Shown: positions 29,586 through 39,801 of the stretch, one piece after another
Numbering within the stretch: the first letter of the stretch is position 1
Layout: each line of letters opens with the position of its first letter
Assembly (NCBI GenBank): GCA_963817395.1
Contig: CAWFOC010000004.1
Location: 248,001 to 312,000 of the forward strand
Source: CAWGYQ01 sp963817395
GTDB lineage: Bacteria > Acidobacteriota > Vicinamibacteria > Vicinamibacterales > CAVPJW01
Length of the DNA stretch: 64,000 nucleotides
Reading direction: 5' to 3'
Made by a program: the position numbers and the translations under genes
Notes under the pieces: model-generated
The model's database searches: none
Told to the model about the DNA's origin: nothing
The model's input: the letters and a program-made list of their open reading frames with translations, nothing else

Positions 29586-30797
29586 ATGAAGCCGCGCACG
29601 TTGACCAGCGTACTGACCGCTCTCGTTGTCGCCGTCCTCGGCGTCTGCCCTGACGCGAACGCGCAGATTGGCGCGCCGCCGGCCTCCATTCCGACGGTCT
29701 CTCTCGACAAGGTGGCCCGCCACGGCTTCTTCTACGCTGGCGGCAAGTACGTCGGGCGAGCTGGGTGCCGACAAGGAATCGACGATGGGCGGGGCGATGT
29801 ACGTCGAAGTGATGGTGCCCAAGCAGATTCGCTCGCCGTATCCGGTCGTGTTTCTCCATGGGGCCGGGCAGACCGGCGTCGACTGGCTGCAGACACCCGA
29901 CGGCCGGCCGGGCTGGGCCTACAACTTCCTCGACATGGGCTACGTCGTCTATCTGCAGGATTTCCCGGCGCGCGGCCGTTCGCAGTACGTGCCCGGCGTG
30001 GACGGCACGCCGGAGCGCCTCAACCTGAACATCCGAACCGCGCCGAACCTGGAAGAGATCGTTCACGGCGTCGGCGGCGCGCGCTGATTTCCCGCAGGCG
30101 AAGAAGCACACCGCAGTGGCCGGGCACCGGACGCATGGGCGACAAGGTCTTCGACGACTTCGCCAGGACGCAGGTGCAGTTCCTCGGCGGCGGCCGGCAG
30201 GAGACCCTGACGCGCGATGCGAACGTGGCCTTGCTCGACATGATCAACACGCCCGTCATCCTGCTGACGCACTCACAGGGTGGCGCGTTCGGCTGGCTGA
30301 TCGCCGATGCGCGTCCCAATCTGGTGAAGGCGATCGTCACCGCCGAGCCGGCGGCGCCGCCGATCAAGGGCGTCGACACGTCCAAGGTGACCTACAACGA
30401 AGGCGGCGGACTGAGCTGGGGCGTCACCAACAGCCCGATCACCTACGAGCCCGCCGGCCGCAGCAGTCCGTCGGAGCTGCAGACGGTGCTCGACGCGAAA
30501 GCCGAACCCGGCAAGGTGGCGTGCTACGTGCAGGCGGAGCCGGCGCGCAAGCTCAAGAACCTGCAGAACATTCCGGTGCTGTTCCTCAACGGCGAGGGCG
30601 GCTATCACCGCGTCTACGACCATTGCCTGGCGCAAGTGGCTCAATCAGGCCGGCGTGAAGACCGAGTACGTCGAGATGGAGAAGGTCGGCCTCCCCGGCA
30701 ACGGCCACATGATGATGCTCGAGAAGAACAGCGCCGACATCGCCAAGTACATGGGCAGCTGGCTGCGCGAGAAACGCCAAACGGCTCTCGGGCCGAC
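29586..30797 (+). pseudogene. exported alpha/beta-hydrolase unit 1, at least four frame breaks
   Basis: The start at 29586 has GAGGGAG upstream and a signal peptide ending in DANAQ. Joined across shifts near 29757, 30083, 30108 and 30634 the protein reads SLDKVARHGFFYAGGKYVG, an oxyanion segment VVFLHGAGQTGVDW, GYVVYLQDFPARGRS, nucleophile Ser in LLTHSQGGAFGW and a C-terminal His in GNGHMMML. All shifts are one extra base in the coding sense (29757, 30108 and 30634 clearly so). The catalytic parts are intact, which argues for sequence error over decay. No stop in any frame separates it from unit 2, and I cannot place the true C-terminus. Confidence 0.65.
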
Positions 30798-31922
30798 ATG
30801 TCGAAGGCGATGCCGCCGAAGACGATTCCGACGTTTCCGACCGACGACATCGCGCGCAAGGGGTTCTTCTTCGCCGGCGGCAAGTACTGGGGCGAAGCCG
30901 GCAAGGAGGTGATGCGCGGCGCGATGTACACGGAAGTGTGGGTGCCGAAGCAGATCCGGCAGCCCAATCCGATCGTGCTCTTCCATGGCAACGGACAGAC
31001 CGGCGTGGACTGGCAGCAGACGCCGGATGGGCGCAGCGGGCTGGGCGTACTATCTCGTCGAGCAGGGCTACGTGGTCTACATGGTGGACTACCCGGCGCG
31101 CGGGCGGTCCGCCTACGTGCCGCGTCGCCGGGCCCGACGGCAAGACGCCCATCGACGGAAATCTCGGCATTCGAACGGCGCTCGAGCTCGAGCGCATCTG
31201 GACGAACGCGCGCGAGCGCGGCGATTTCCCGCTGAAGATGAATCACACGCAGTGGCCGGGCACGGGCAAGATGGGCGATCCGATCTTCGACAACTTCATC
31301 AGGACCCAGGTGCAGTTTGCCGGCGCCAGCCCGGCGCTCGCGCGCGAGGCGGGCATCGCGCTGCTCGACATGATCGGGATACCCGGTCATCCTGTTCACC
31401 CATTCGCAGGGTGGCGGCATCGGGTTCGACGTGACCGAGGCGCGTCCCAATCTCGTCAAGGCCATGGTCACGGTCGAGCCGGGCGGACCGCAGATCGGCA
31501 ACGTGCAGACACCGCGAAGGTGGAGGCTGGTCCGCGGAACCCGAACTCGTGGGGGCTCACGACTGGCAAGTTCGAGTTCGATCCGCCGGCGAATGCAGCC
31601 GTCGGATCTGAACGTCTATCTCGAGGAGAAGTCGGACCGTCCCGACGAGGCGCGCTGCTGGATGCAGGTCGAGCCGGCGCGCAAGCTGGTCCGCTGGAAG
31701 AACATTCGCGGTGCTGTCATCTCGGCCAGATGGCACCTATCACCGCGTGTACGATCCCGTGCATTCCCAAGTGGCTCAATCAGGCGGGCGTCAAGACCGA
31801 CTTCGTCCGCCTGGAGGAGGTGGGGATCAAGCGGGAACAGTCACATGATGATGCTCGAGAAGAACAGCGACGACATCATCAAGTTCATCGTGGAGTGGAT
31901 TCGCAAGAACACGACGACCTAG
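30798..31922 (+). pseudogene. alpha/beta-hydrolase unit 2, about eight frame breaks
   Basis: This unit repeats the order of unit 1: PTDDIARKGFFFAGGKYWG, LFHGNGQTGVDWQQTPDG, GYVVYMVDYPARGRSAYVP, TQWPGTGKMGD, a nucleophile segment FTHSQGGGIGFD and NSHMMMLEKNSDDIIKF, ending at 31922. The shifts lie near 31030, 31118, 31385, 31512, 31600, 31710, 31768 and 31830; all but 31512 are one extra base. The ATG at 30798 has no ribosome site and no signal peptide, so units 1 and 2 may be one two-domain exported protein. It could instead be a separate, coupled gene. Confidence 0.6.
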
Positions 31923-33510
31923 ATGAGCATCAGGCCCTTCGGTGTCGTCCTCCTTGCCGGCGTGGCTGTGGCCGGTGGGGCGGTGACGACCTTCATCGCG
32001 CAGAATAATCCGCCCGCGGCAGGCTGGAAACATGCCTCTTATGTGAAGGCCGCCGCGCCGGGCGGGGAAGACCTCTTCGGGTACGCCGTCGCGCTCAGCA
32101 GCGACGGCAGCACCATGGCGGTCGGCGCCCACACGGAGAATGGGGCCGTCAAGGCGGGCGACCGCACGGATGCCGCCTACGCATCCGGCGCCGTGTATGT
32201 GCTCGTGCGCGGGCCGAAGGGTTGGACCGAGCAAGCGCGCCTGAAAGCGTCGAACCTCGATGCGAACGATCAGTTCGGGTCGCAGGTGGCGCTCAGCCGC
32301 GACGGCAACACGCTGGCCGTGGCCGCGCATTTCGAAGACAGCGCCGCAACGGGCGTCAACGGCAATCAGTCGGACAATTCGATGGCCGACTCGGGCGCCG
32401 TGTACGTCTTCACGCGCTCGGGCACCACGTGGACCCAGCAGGCTTACATCAAGGCATCGAACACCGGCGAGGCGGAAGACGGCGATACCTTCGGCTACTC
32501 GCTCGCCCTCAGTGGCGACGGCAACACGCTGGCGGCGGGATCGCCCGAGCGAAGACAGCGCGATTGGCGGCATCAACGGCGACCAGACAAATAACGCTTC
32601 ATCCGGGTCAGGCGCGGTGTATGTGTTCACCCGCACCGGCAACGTCTGGGCACAGCAGGCCTACGTCAAGTCGCCGCAGCCTCGGTCTGGCGGCGCTGCG
32701 GGCGACCTCTTCGGCTATTCAGTGGCACTGTCTGCAGACGGCAACACGCTGGGCGTTGGCGTGTTCGACGAATCCGGCATCTCGAACGTGATCAACGGCG
32801 ATCTCGATTTCAGGAAGCCGGGCACGGGCGCCGTGTACGTGTACTCGCGCGCAGGCACGACCTGGACCCGCGAGGCGTACCTGAAAGCTGCCCAGCAGGA
32901 TCGCAACGACTCGATGGGTGTCTGGGTCGCGATCAGCGATGACGGCAACACGCTGGCGGCCGGCGCGGCCGACGAAGACAGCATGACGACGGGCGTCAAT
33001 GCCGTGCAGAGCGGGCACTCTGGTGTCACCGATTCGCCCGACGACATGTCGTCGGGCGCCGTCTATGTGTTCGTCCGCTCAGGCCGCGCCTGGACGCAGC
33101 AGGCATCGTTCAAGGCATCCAATACGGGCAAGGACGACTGGTTTGGAGTCCGGGTGGCATTGAGCGGCGACGGCAATACGATGGCCGTGGGCGCGCCGAA
33201 TGAAGACAGCGCCGCGAAAGGCATCGACGGAAAGCAGGACGACGATTCAGCTGACGGCGCGGGCGCCGTGTATGTCTTTACCCGCGACGGAAGCACGTGG
33301 ACCCATCGCGCCTACGTGAAGGCGTCGAACACCGACGCCTTCGACGAGTTCGGCAGCGCCGTGGCGCTCAGCCAGGACGGGAAGACGATGGCAGTGGGCG
33401 CCAAGTTCGAAGACGGCGGCGCGAAGGGCAATGCGGAGGACAATTCGGTCACGGACGCGGGTGCGGTGTACGTGTTGACGTCGGCGGTACCCGCCGAGTC
33501 GAACCGATAG
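31923..33510 (+). CDS. exported FG-GAP repeat (integrin-like propeller) protein, frame broken near 32555
   Basis: The ATG directly follows the hydrolase stop. A signal peptide or anchor (VVLLAGVAVAGGAVTTFIA) is followed by about seven repeats with the pattern D.FG..VALS.DGNT.AVGA...D...GAVYVFTR....W, the FG-GAP_2 type found in integrin-alpha-like bacterial proteins. At about 32555 a CCC should be CC; removing one base gives 528 residues. Each blade carries Asp/Asn-rich loops that could bind calcium. The protein probably folds as a seven-blade propeller outside the cytoplasm. Its partner is unknown. Confidence 0.78.
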
Positions 33511-33536
33511 GATTTCTCAGGCGAGGGAGGACCTCT

Positions 33537-34823
33537 ATGCGCAGTGGGACATCGATTCTCGGGACCGTCGCCATCGGCGTGGTGGCGGCGGCCCTGTATG
33601 CCAGCAGGGCAACGCCGGTTCAGGGACAGGCGAAACAGGATGTCAGCGTGGCGGCGGTGCCCGGCGAGAAGGGCGGGCAGGATATCTGGGGGGCGTACGA
33701 ACCGGTGCCCGACTGGCCGAAGCCGCTGACAGGCATTGCGGGACACGAGAAATGGACGTGGGGCGCCGGTCAGGGCGTCTTCGCGCAGAGTCCCAATCGA
33801 GTCTTCATCCTGCAGCGCGGCGAGCTGCCGGCGGTCGAACGGCCGAAGACGGTCAAGATCGCGCCGAGCATCGAATTCCCGATCGGGCGTCTCCCGTTCC
33901 GTGACGCCACGTCGGCCAGCCCTCCTGGATCGCTCTTTGGCCCGGACGGCAAGACACCGGGGAACGATCTCGACGTGGGCGAGCCGGGCGTCGACTTCAA
34001 GTGGGAGCACTGCATCATGGTCGTCAACGCCGCGGGCGAGATGATCGAGGACTGGACCCAGTGGGACAAGATGCTGCGACGGCCGCACGCCGTCTACATC
34101 AGCCCATACGACGCCGAGAAACACGTCTGGGTCGTTGACGACTATCGGCACGCCATCTTCAAGTTCACCAACGACGGCAAGAAGATCGTGCAGACGCTCG
34201 GCGAGCCGAATGTGCCCGGCACGGATGACAAGCACTTCTACCGTCCGACGTTCATGGCCTGGTTGCCCGACGGCACGTTCTTCGTCGCCGACGGCTACGC
34301 CAACACGCGCGTCCTGAAGTTCGACAAGGACGGGAAGTTCCTGATGACCTGGGGCGAGAAGGGGAACGCGGGCAAGGAGACGCGCCCGGGCTTCTTCAAC
34401 AACGTGCACGGTGTGGCGGTCGATCCGCAGACCCGCCGGGTCTTCGTCAACGACCGGGCGAATGGGCGGGTGCAGGTCTTCGATGAGAACGGCAAGTATC
34501 TCAACGAGTGGAAATACGGCCCCCGGCCACCCTCCGACGTTCACCTGTTCATCATCAGTGGCGATCGCTATCTGTGGGCGTTCGACCGCGGAACGTCGAA
34601 GATGTTGAAATACGATCTTGAGGGCAAGTTCCTCTACTCATGGGGCACATGGGGCGATTTCCCTGGCGCGTTCTGGGGCGTGCACGGTATGGCCGCCGAT
34701 CAGGAGGGCAATTTCTACACGGCGGCGGTGGATACCGGCGGCGCGCAGAAGTTCCGTCCGCGTCCGGGCGCGAACCCGGCGTTCCTCATCGGCAAGCCCG
34801 TGTATTCGGCGTGGACCCACTGA
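33537..34823 (+). CDS. exported NHL-repeat propeller protein, paralogue of 13410-14699
   Basis: A 428-residue protein with a signal peptide (VAIGVVAAALYASRATPVQGQ). NHL blades include HVWVVDDYRHAIFKFTNDG, GTFFVADGYANTRVLKFDKDG and RRVFVNDRANGRVQVFDENG. It matches the paralogue blade by blade and shares EKGGQDI and the final GGAQKF.PRPGANPAFL. The ATG at 33537 is chosen for the GAGGGAGG box; an upstream in-frame extension lies inside the FG-GAP gene. A long hairpin follows the stop. Confidence 0.82.
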   Translation: MRSGTSILGTVAIGVVAAALYASRATPVQGQAKQDVSVAAVPGEKGGQDIWGAYEPVPDWPKPLTGIAGHEKWTWGAGQGVFAQSPNRVFILQRGELPAVERPKTVKIAPSIEFPIGRLPFRDATSASPPGSLFGPDGKTPGNDLDVGEPGVDFKWEHCIMVVNAAGEMIEDWTQWDKMLRRPHAVYISPYDAEKHVWVVDDYRHAIFKFTNDGKKIVQTLGEPNVPGTDDKHFYRPTFMAWLPDGTFFVADGYANTRVLKFDKDGKFLMTWGEKGNAGKETRPGFFNNVHGVAVDPQTRRVFVNDRANGRVQVFDENGKYLNEWKYGPRPPSDVHLFIISGDRYLWAFDRGTSKMLKYDLEGKFLYSWGTWGDFPGAFWGVHGMAADQEGNFYTAAVDTGGAQKFRPRPGANPAFLIGKPVYSAWTH

Positions 34824-34847
34824 CGAGATCCCTCGCGTGAGGCACAG

Positions 34848-34880
34848 GGCCCGGCATCGATCTTCGATCGGTGCCGGGCC
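34848..34880 (+). terminator. hairpin terminator after the second NHL gene
   Basis: Fifteen paired bases (34848-34862 with 34866-34880, one G-U pair) and a three-base loop follow the NHL stop by 24 bases. The T-run after it is short, so Rho-independent termination is likely but not certain. Confidence 0.65.
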
Positions 34881-34922
34881 TTCGTGCGTGGGGTCGTCCT
34901 CCGCAGCACCCACCTGACAGCG

Positions 34923-37900
34923 ATGACTGGTCCTCTCTACCTGCTGTTCTTCCTGTCGGGTCTGAGCGGCCTGATCTATCAGGTGGTGTGGGTCCGCGTG
35001 TTCGGCAATGTCTTTGGCAACACGCTCCATTCCGCCGCCCTCGTCGTCGCAGTCTTCATGCTGGGTCTAGGCGTCGGCAGCTATGTGGTTGGCGCGTGGG
35101 CTGATCGGCGCTACGGTCAGCGGCCCGACTCGTTGCTGCGCGCCTATGGATACATCGAAGCCCTGATCGCGGTCCTCGGGACTTGGCGTCTCACTCCTGC
35201 TGCCTCACCTCGTGGAGCTGTCGGCTGTGGTGTCCGCATACTCCCGTGAAGCGTCGGGTTGGTACGCTCTTTCGTCCACGTCCTACCTGGCTCGTGCGGC
35301 TATTGCGCTGATCCTGTTGACGCCGATCACGCTGCTGATGGGTGGCACGCTGACGCTTCTCATTCGGCATCTCGTGGGGCGTGACTTCGAGATCGGCGGC
35401 CGGCGCATTGCCGTGCTCTACGGTGTGAATACCGCAGGGGCCGCGTTTGGCTGCCTTCTGACCGACTTCGCGCTGGTGCCAGCCTACGGGTTGCTGCGCA
35501 CGCAGATGGTCGCCGTCGGCCTGAACGCTGCTGCGGCGGCCGGCGCAATCTGGCTGTCACGACCGACGCCCGTTTCCGAAACGGCGAGCGTCGCACCGCG
35601 CAGGTCGCGACGCGCCAGCCCCGGCGCCTTGCGACGGTCAGACGGGGCTCCAGTCGGAGCAGACATCCCACCTGAAGTGGCGTCGTCAGCCACCGCCGTG
35701 GCGCTGATCAGCGTGACGCTCGCCATGTCCGGCTTCGCGGCGCTGGGGATGGAGATCGTGTGGTTTCGCCATTTCACGATCATGCTGGGCCAGTTCCGCG
35801 CCGTCTTCTCGCTGTTGCTCGCGGTAATCCTGATCGGGATAGGGGCCGGGTCGTTTGCATCGGTGTGGGTTGGCCGCCGATCTCTTCCGGCGGCCCAGTC
35901 TTTCATGCTGGTCCAGGCCCTGTTCGTGGCCACGTTGCTGTTCGGTATGGCCAGCGCAGACGCCTCCGTGACGGATGCCGCCCTGTCGGCCGACACCGCA
36001 TTTCGAGCGGCGACGGGCGAGGCCGTCGTTTTCGAGCCCGGAGCCGGGTCCGGGCTCTCGCGGACATTCCGAGAGATCTCCTTCAACGTCAGACCGATGT
36101 TATGGGAGGTGCTGCTCCCGGCGCTTCTCATGGGCTTCAGCTTTCCGCTCGCGAATCGCATCACCCAGCGCTCGGAAGCTTCCGTCGGCCGGCGCGCCGG
36201 CATGCTCTATCTCGCAAACACCGTCGGGGCAGTTGGCGGCTCGCTCGCGACGGGGTTCGTGTTGCTCCCGGCGCTCGGTATTCAGGCGACGACCACAGTC
36301 CTCGCTCTCTCGGCCGCGCTCTCGGTCGTGCCGCTCTACTTGACGATGCGATCGATGGGGGAAGCAGCCCAGGTGGACATGTCGTCCCCCCCTACCGGTC
36401 TGGTGCGATGGCGCGCCGGAGCGGCTCTCGTCGCATCGCTGATGGTGGCGGGTGCGGCGCTCGCGCTCTGGATCGGCATGCCGTCCGATCGCCTCATGGC
36501 CCGCGCCATGCCGGCTTCCGAAAACGGGGAACGCCGCCTCACGCTCGTTGAGGGGCTGAACGAGGTGATCGCCGTCACTGAGCTCACTTCGGGGCGCACG
36601 CTCGTGACCAACGGGCACGCGATGTCGTCCACGAGGCCGCTCGCCCAGCGCTACATGCGATCGCTCGCGCACATTCCACTTCTCGTCATGGACCAACCCG
36701 AGACGGTGCTGGTGATTGGCTTCGGGGTGGGGAACACCACACATGCCGCGACGCTGCACCCGTCGATCCGGCGTGTCGAGGTGGCGGATCTGTCGAGAGA
36801 TGTTCTTCATCAAGCCGATTACTTTGCCGACGCCAACCGCCGTGTGCTGACGAACCCGAACGTGGTTGTGTACATCAACGACGGCCGGCACCATCTGCAG
36901 ATGCAGCCGCCCTCGTCGTACGATCTCGTCACGCTCGAGCCGCCGCCGATCGCCTACGCCGGCGTGGCGGCGCTCTATTCCCGCGAGTTCTACGAGCTGG
37001 CGCGAACGAGATTGAAGCCTGAGGGGTACGTCAGCCAATGGCTGCCCGCGTATCAGGTGCCAACCGAGACCACGCTGGCCATGGTGCGCGCCTTCATCGA
37101 CGTGTTCCCGCAGTCCGTACTTCTTTCCGGCGCCGAGGCGGACTTGCTGCTGCTCGGGACGAACGGCCCGCGCATCGAGATAGACCCGGGCAGGCTCACC
37201 GAGGCGCTTCGCAAGGCGCCGGATGCGCAGGCGGACCTGAATCGCCTCGATCTGGGCAGCGTCCGCGAGATCGTCGGCGCCTTCGTCGGATCGGCCGCGC
37301 TGCTCGCCGAGGCGACACGTGGGGTCGCTCCAGTCACCGATGATCGTCCAATCCAGGAGTACGGCGTGCGATCGCTCCTGAAGTCGGGCGAGGCAGTGCC
37401 CGGCTCGGTCGTGGACCTCAGCCAGGTCACGGCATGGTGCCCCCAGTGCTTCGAAAACGGCCGGCCGGTTCCGATGGCCGCGGGACTCGACACATATCTG
37501 ACGCTGCTCGATCGAGCGTATGCCGCGACGCCCGCCGAGGTCCTGCACGCGCGCGCGTTGTCGCGCCAGCAGTCACGCACGGTTGCCGGCAGCGCGTATC
37601 TCGGCGCGATCGTTCCAGAAACCGCGGACGTGTACGACGTGCTGGGCACGGCGCTGGCCGCCAGGGGAGAGCTTGGTGCCGCCATCGCCGAATTTCGCCA
37701 CGCCGTCGATCTCGAGCCCGAGTCTGCCGCCGCTCACTGGCACCTTGGCGTCGCGCTGGCGTCGAGCGGTGCGCTCGATCAGGCCGTCGACCATCTCGAC
37801 CGATCGGTCGGCCTCGACGCCGGTCACGGTCGTGCCCGATACGATCTGGCGCGGGTGCTCCTGCAGACGGGCAAAGGCGATGAGGCGGTGGAGCACCTGC

Positions 37901-38109
37901 GCGTGGCGCTTCGGCTCCTCCCGGATTCCGCGGAGGTTCACAACGAGCTTGGCGTCGCGCTCGCATGGCAGGGTCGGACAGACGAGGCCGTCCAGGAATT
38001 TCAGCGCGCGCTCGTACTTCGTCCGGACTTCGCCGAAGCCCGCCGCAATCTGGCGCTCGCCGAGCGGCAGGGGCGACGGATTCCGAACCAGAGCGGGCGA
38101 GAGCGCTGA
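34923..38109 (+). CDS. spermidine-synthase-like membrane protein with TPR tail, frame broken near 35185
   Basis: The N-terminus LYLLFFLSGLSGLIYQVVWVR is the first helix of fused MFS/spermidine-synthase proteins. About 12-14 helices follow, then a cytosolic Rossmann domain with the AdoMet-type loop VLVIGFGVGNTTHA and VEVADLSRDV, and from about residue 880 three TPR units (AAHWHLGVALASSGALDQAVDHL, ARYDLARVLLQTGKGDEAV, AEVHNELGVALAWQGRTDEAV). Removing one base at about 35185 gives 1061 residues. True polyamine synthesis is doubtful for this class. No ribosome site is clear before ATG 34923; a GTG at 34884 is the alternative start. Confidence 0.78.
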
Positions 38110-38152
38110 CCGGCGTTGGCCTGTGCCGGTACGATTCTCCGCATGACGCTCG

Positions 38153-38170
38153 GCATGAACATGTTCATGC
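38153..38170. repeat. perfect 18-base palindrome GCATGAACATGTTCATGC
   Basis: The sequence equals its own reverse complement over all 18 bases. It lies 110 bases before the -35 of the MFS promoter and 44 bases after the preceding stop. Size and symmetry fit a dimeric repressor site, but it may be chance within a coding remnant. Confidence 0.45.
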
Positions 38171-38280
38171 ACGGCGCGGCATCATGGGCGGCGTAGGAGG
38201 GTTGCGGCCTACCTCCTCGCGCGGCGCGGCGACGACGCGTTCACGGCCGGGAGTCTGTTTGGCTCGCGCGGCTCCGCGGC

Positions 38281-38309
38281 TTGACCACTGCGCCGAAGGC
38301 CCATAGAAT
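38281..38309 (+). promoter_or_regulatory. sigma-70-type promoter of the MFS gene
   Basis: TTGACC (38281-38286) and TAGAAT (38304-38309) are exactly 17 bases apart. The leader to the ATG is about 180 bases. Confidence 0.6.
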
Positions 38310-38495
38310 TGCGCGTCTTTCGTAGTACCTCGCTCCAGCGTACCGGCGCGCATGCCGGCACGTGACCACGCGCGCGCTCATCCAGGGGTTCCCGGCGCAA
38401 CGTCCAGCCAGGGTTTCGCCTCTGCCGGCGCTCGGCAAGGCCGGGCCAGTCGCATACGGCAACCTGTTCGTGTCCTCGGGGTCGGAGAGCATCTC

Positions 38496-39797
38496 ATGGT
38501 GACGGCAGTGGCGGGAACGCGACCGAAGAAGCTCACGCAGAATCAAGTTCGAGGCTTCCTGGCCGCGTGGGGCGGCTGGGCGCTCGACGGCATGGACTCG
38601 TTCATCTACGCGCTGGTGCTGGTGCCGGCGCTGACCGAGCTCCTGCCCAACTCGGGGATCGAGCCGACGCCCGCCAACGTGGGCTACTACGGGAGCATCC
38701 TGTTCGCGCTGTTCCTGTTCGGGTGGGGCTTGTCCATGGTCTGGGGCCCCATCGGCGATCGCATCGGCCGCGTCCGTGCCCTGATGCTGACGATCCTGTT
38801 CTATTCGGTCTTCACGTTTCTCTGCGGATTCGTCACGACCATCTGGCAACTCGCGGTGCTGCGCGTGCTCTGCGGCATCGGCATCGGCGGCGAGCAACCC
38901 GTCGGCGCGGCGTATATCGCTGAGGAGCTCGATGAGGATCGCCGCAAGCTGGGCGCCGGGTTGATGCACACGGGTTACTACTTCGGCTTCTTCTTCGCGG
39001 CGGTGGCCAACTACTTCATCGGCGCCACCTACGGGTGGCGGTGGATGTTCATCTTCGGGGGGTTCCCGGCGCTGCTCATCGGGTTCATCCGGTACGGGGT
39101 GCACGAGTCCGAGAAGTGGCAGAGCCGGTTTGGCAACGAGGAGACGCGCCCGCGCATGAGCGACGCGTTCGGGCAGCTCTTCTCCGATCTGTACCGGTCG
39201 CGAACGATCGTCATGTCCCTGCTGTTCCTCGTGTCGATCATCGGGCTCTGGGCGGGGTCGATTTACGTGCCGACCGCCGTCACGCAGCTGGCGCGGGCGG
39301 CCGGCTACGCCGCGCGCGACGCGGCGCGCATCGCATCCTACGGGTCGATGGTGCTCGCAATCGGCACGATCATCGGCTGCGTCACCGTGCCTTTCGTGGC
39401 GGAGCGCATCGGACGTCGGCGGGGCATGGCGCTGTTTTTCGCGGTGCTGGGCATCAGCGTCGTCGTCGCATTCGGGTACGTCTTCTACCTGGGGTCGTCG
39501 GCACTCACGTGGTTCTTCGTCTGCATCTTCTTCCTCGGGTTTGGCGGGGCGAACTTCGCGATGTATACGTTGTGGCTGCCCGAGCAGTACACGACCGACT
39601 GTCGCGCCAGCGCCATCGCGTTCATCAGCTCGGTCGGCCGGTTCGTCGGCATTGCCATGGTGTTTCTCGTCGGCGCGGGCGTCCGCCAGTACGGCACGCT
39701 CGGCACGCCAATCGCGCTGACGGCGATCGCCTTCCTGCTGGGTCTTGCGCTGCTGCCTCTTGCCGTCGAGACCAAGGGCAAGCCGCTCCCAGCCTGA
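38496..39797 (+). CDS. MFS transporter (aromatic acid/sugar acid:H+ symporter type)
   Basis: A 433-residue protein with 12 predicted helices. The N-half shows GGWALDGMDSFIYALVLVPAL and the loop 2-3 motif GPIGDRIGRVR; a second GRRRG motif follows helix 8. The acidic D in ALDGMDSF is typical for ShiA/AAHS-like carriers. The ATG at 38496 is preceded by GGAGAG at seven bases; the longer open frame upstream lacks support. It is followed by an ABC ATPase gene with a four-base gap. Substrate class is an inference from family pattern. Confidence 0.82.
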   Translation: MVTAVAGTRPKKLTQNQVRGFLAAWGGWALDGMDSFIYALVLVPALTELLPNSGIEPTPANVGYYGSILFALFLFGWGLSMVWGPIGDRIGRVRALMLTILFYSVFTFLCGFVTTIWQLAVLRVLCGIGIGGEQPVGAAYIAEELDEDRRKLGAGLMHTGYYFGFFFAAVANYFIGATYGWRWMFIFGGFPALLIGFIRYGVHESEKWQSRFGNEETRPRMSDAFGQLFSDLYRSRTIVMSLLFLVSIIGLWAGSIYVPTAVTQLARAAGYAARDAARIASYGSMVLAIGTIIGCVTVPFVAERIGRRRGMALFFAVLGISVVVAFGYVFYLGSSALTWFFVCIFFLGFGGANFAMYTLWLPEQYTTDCRASAIAFISSVGRFVGIAMVFLVGAGVRQYGTLGTPIALTAIAFLLGLALLPLAVETKGKPLPA

Positions 39798-39801
39798 ACA
39801 C

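Larger units (their letters stand above)
38110..38495. other. 386-base intergenic region with promoter and palindrome
   Basis: A promoter is seen at 38281-38309. A perfect 18-base palindrome lies at 38153-38170 inside a 17-codon open frame (38143-38196, MTLGMNMFMHG...) whose start resembles the N-terminus of sugar-phosphate isomerase/epimerase proteins; nothing of such a gene follows. No other gene is supported. Confidence 0.5.

Noticed and set aside
29586..31922. Ordinary pseudogene decay of the hydrolases
   Set aside because: Catalytic motifs are intact in both units and the shifts are almost all of one sign, so error is favoured, though I keep the pseudogene label for the broken frames.
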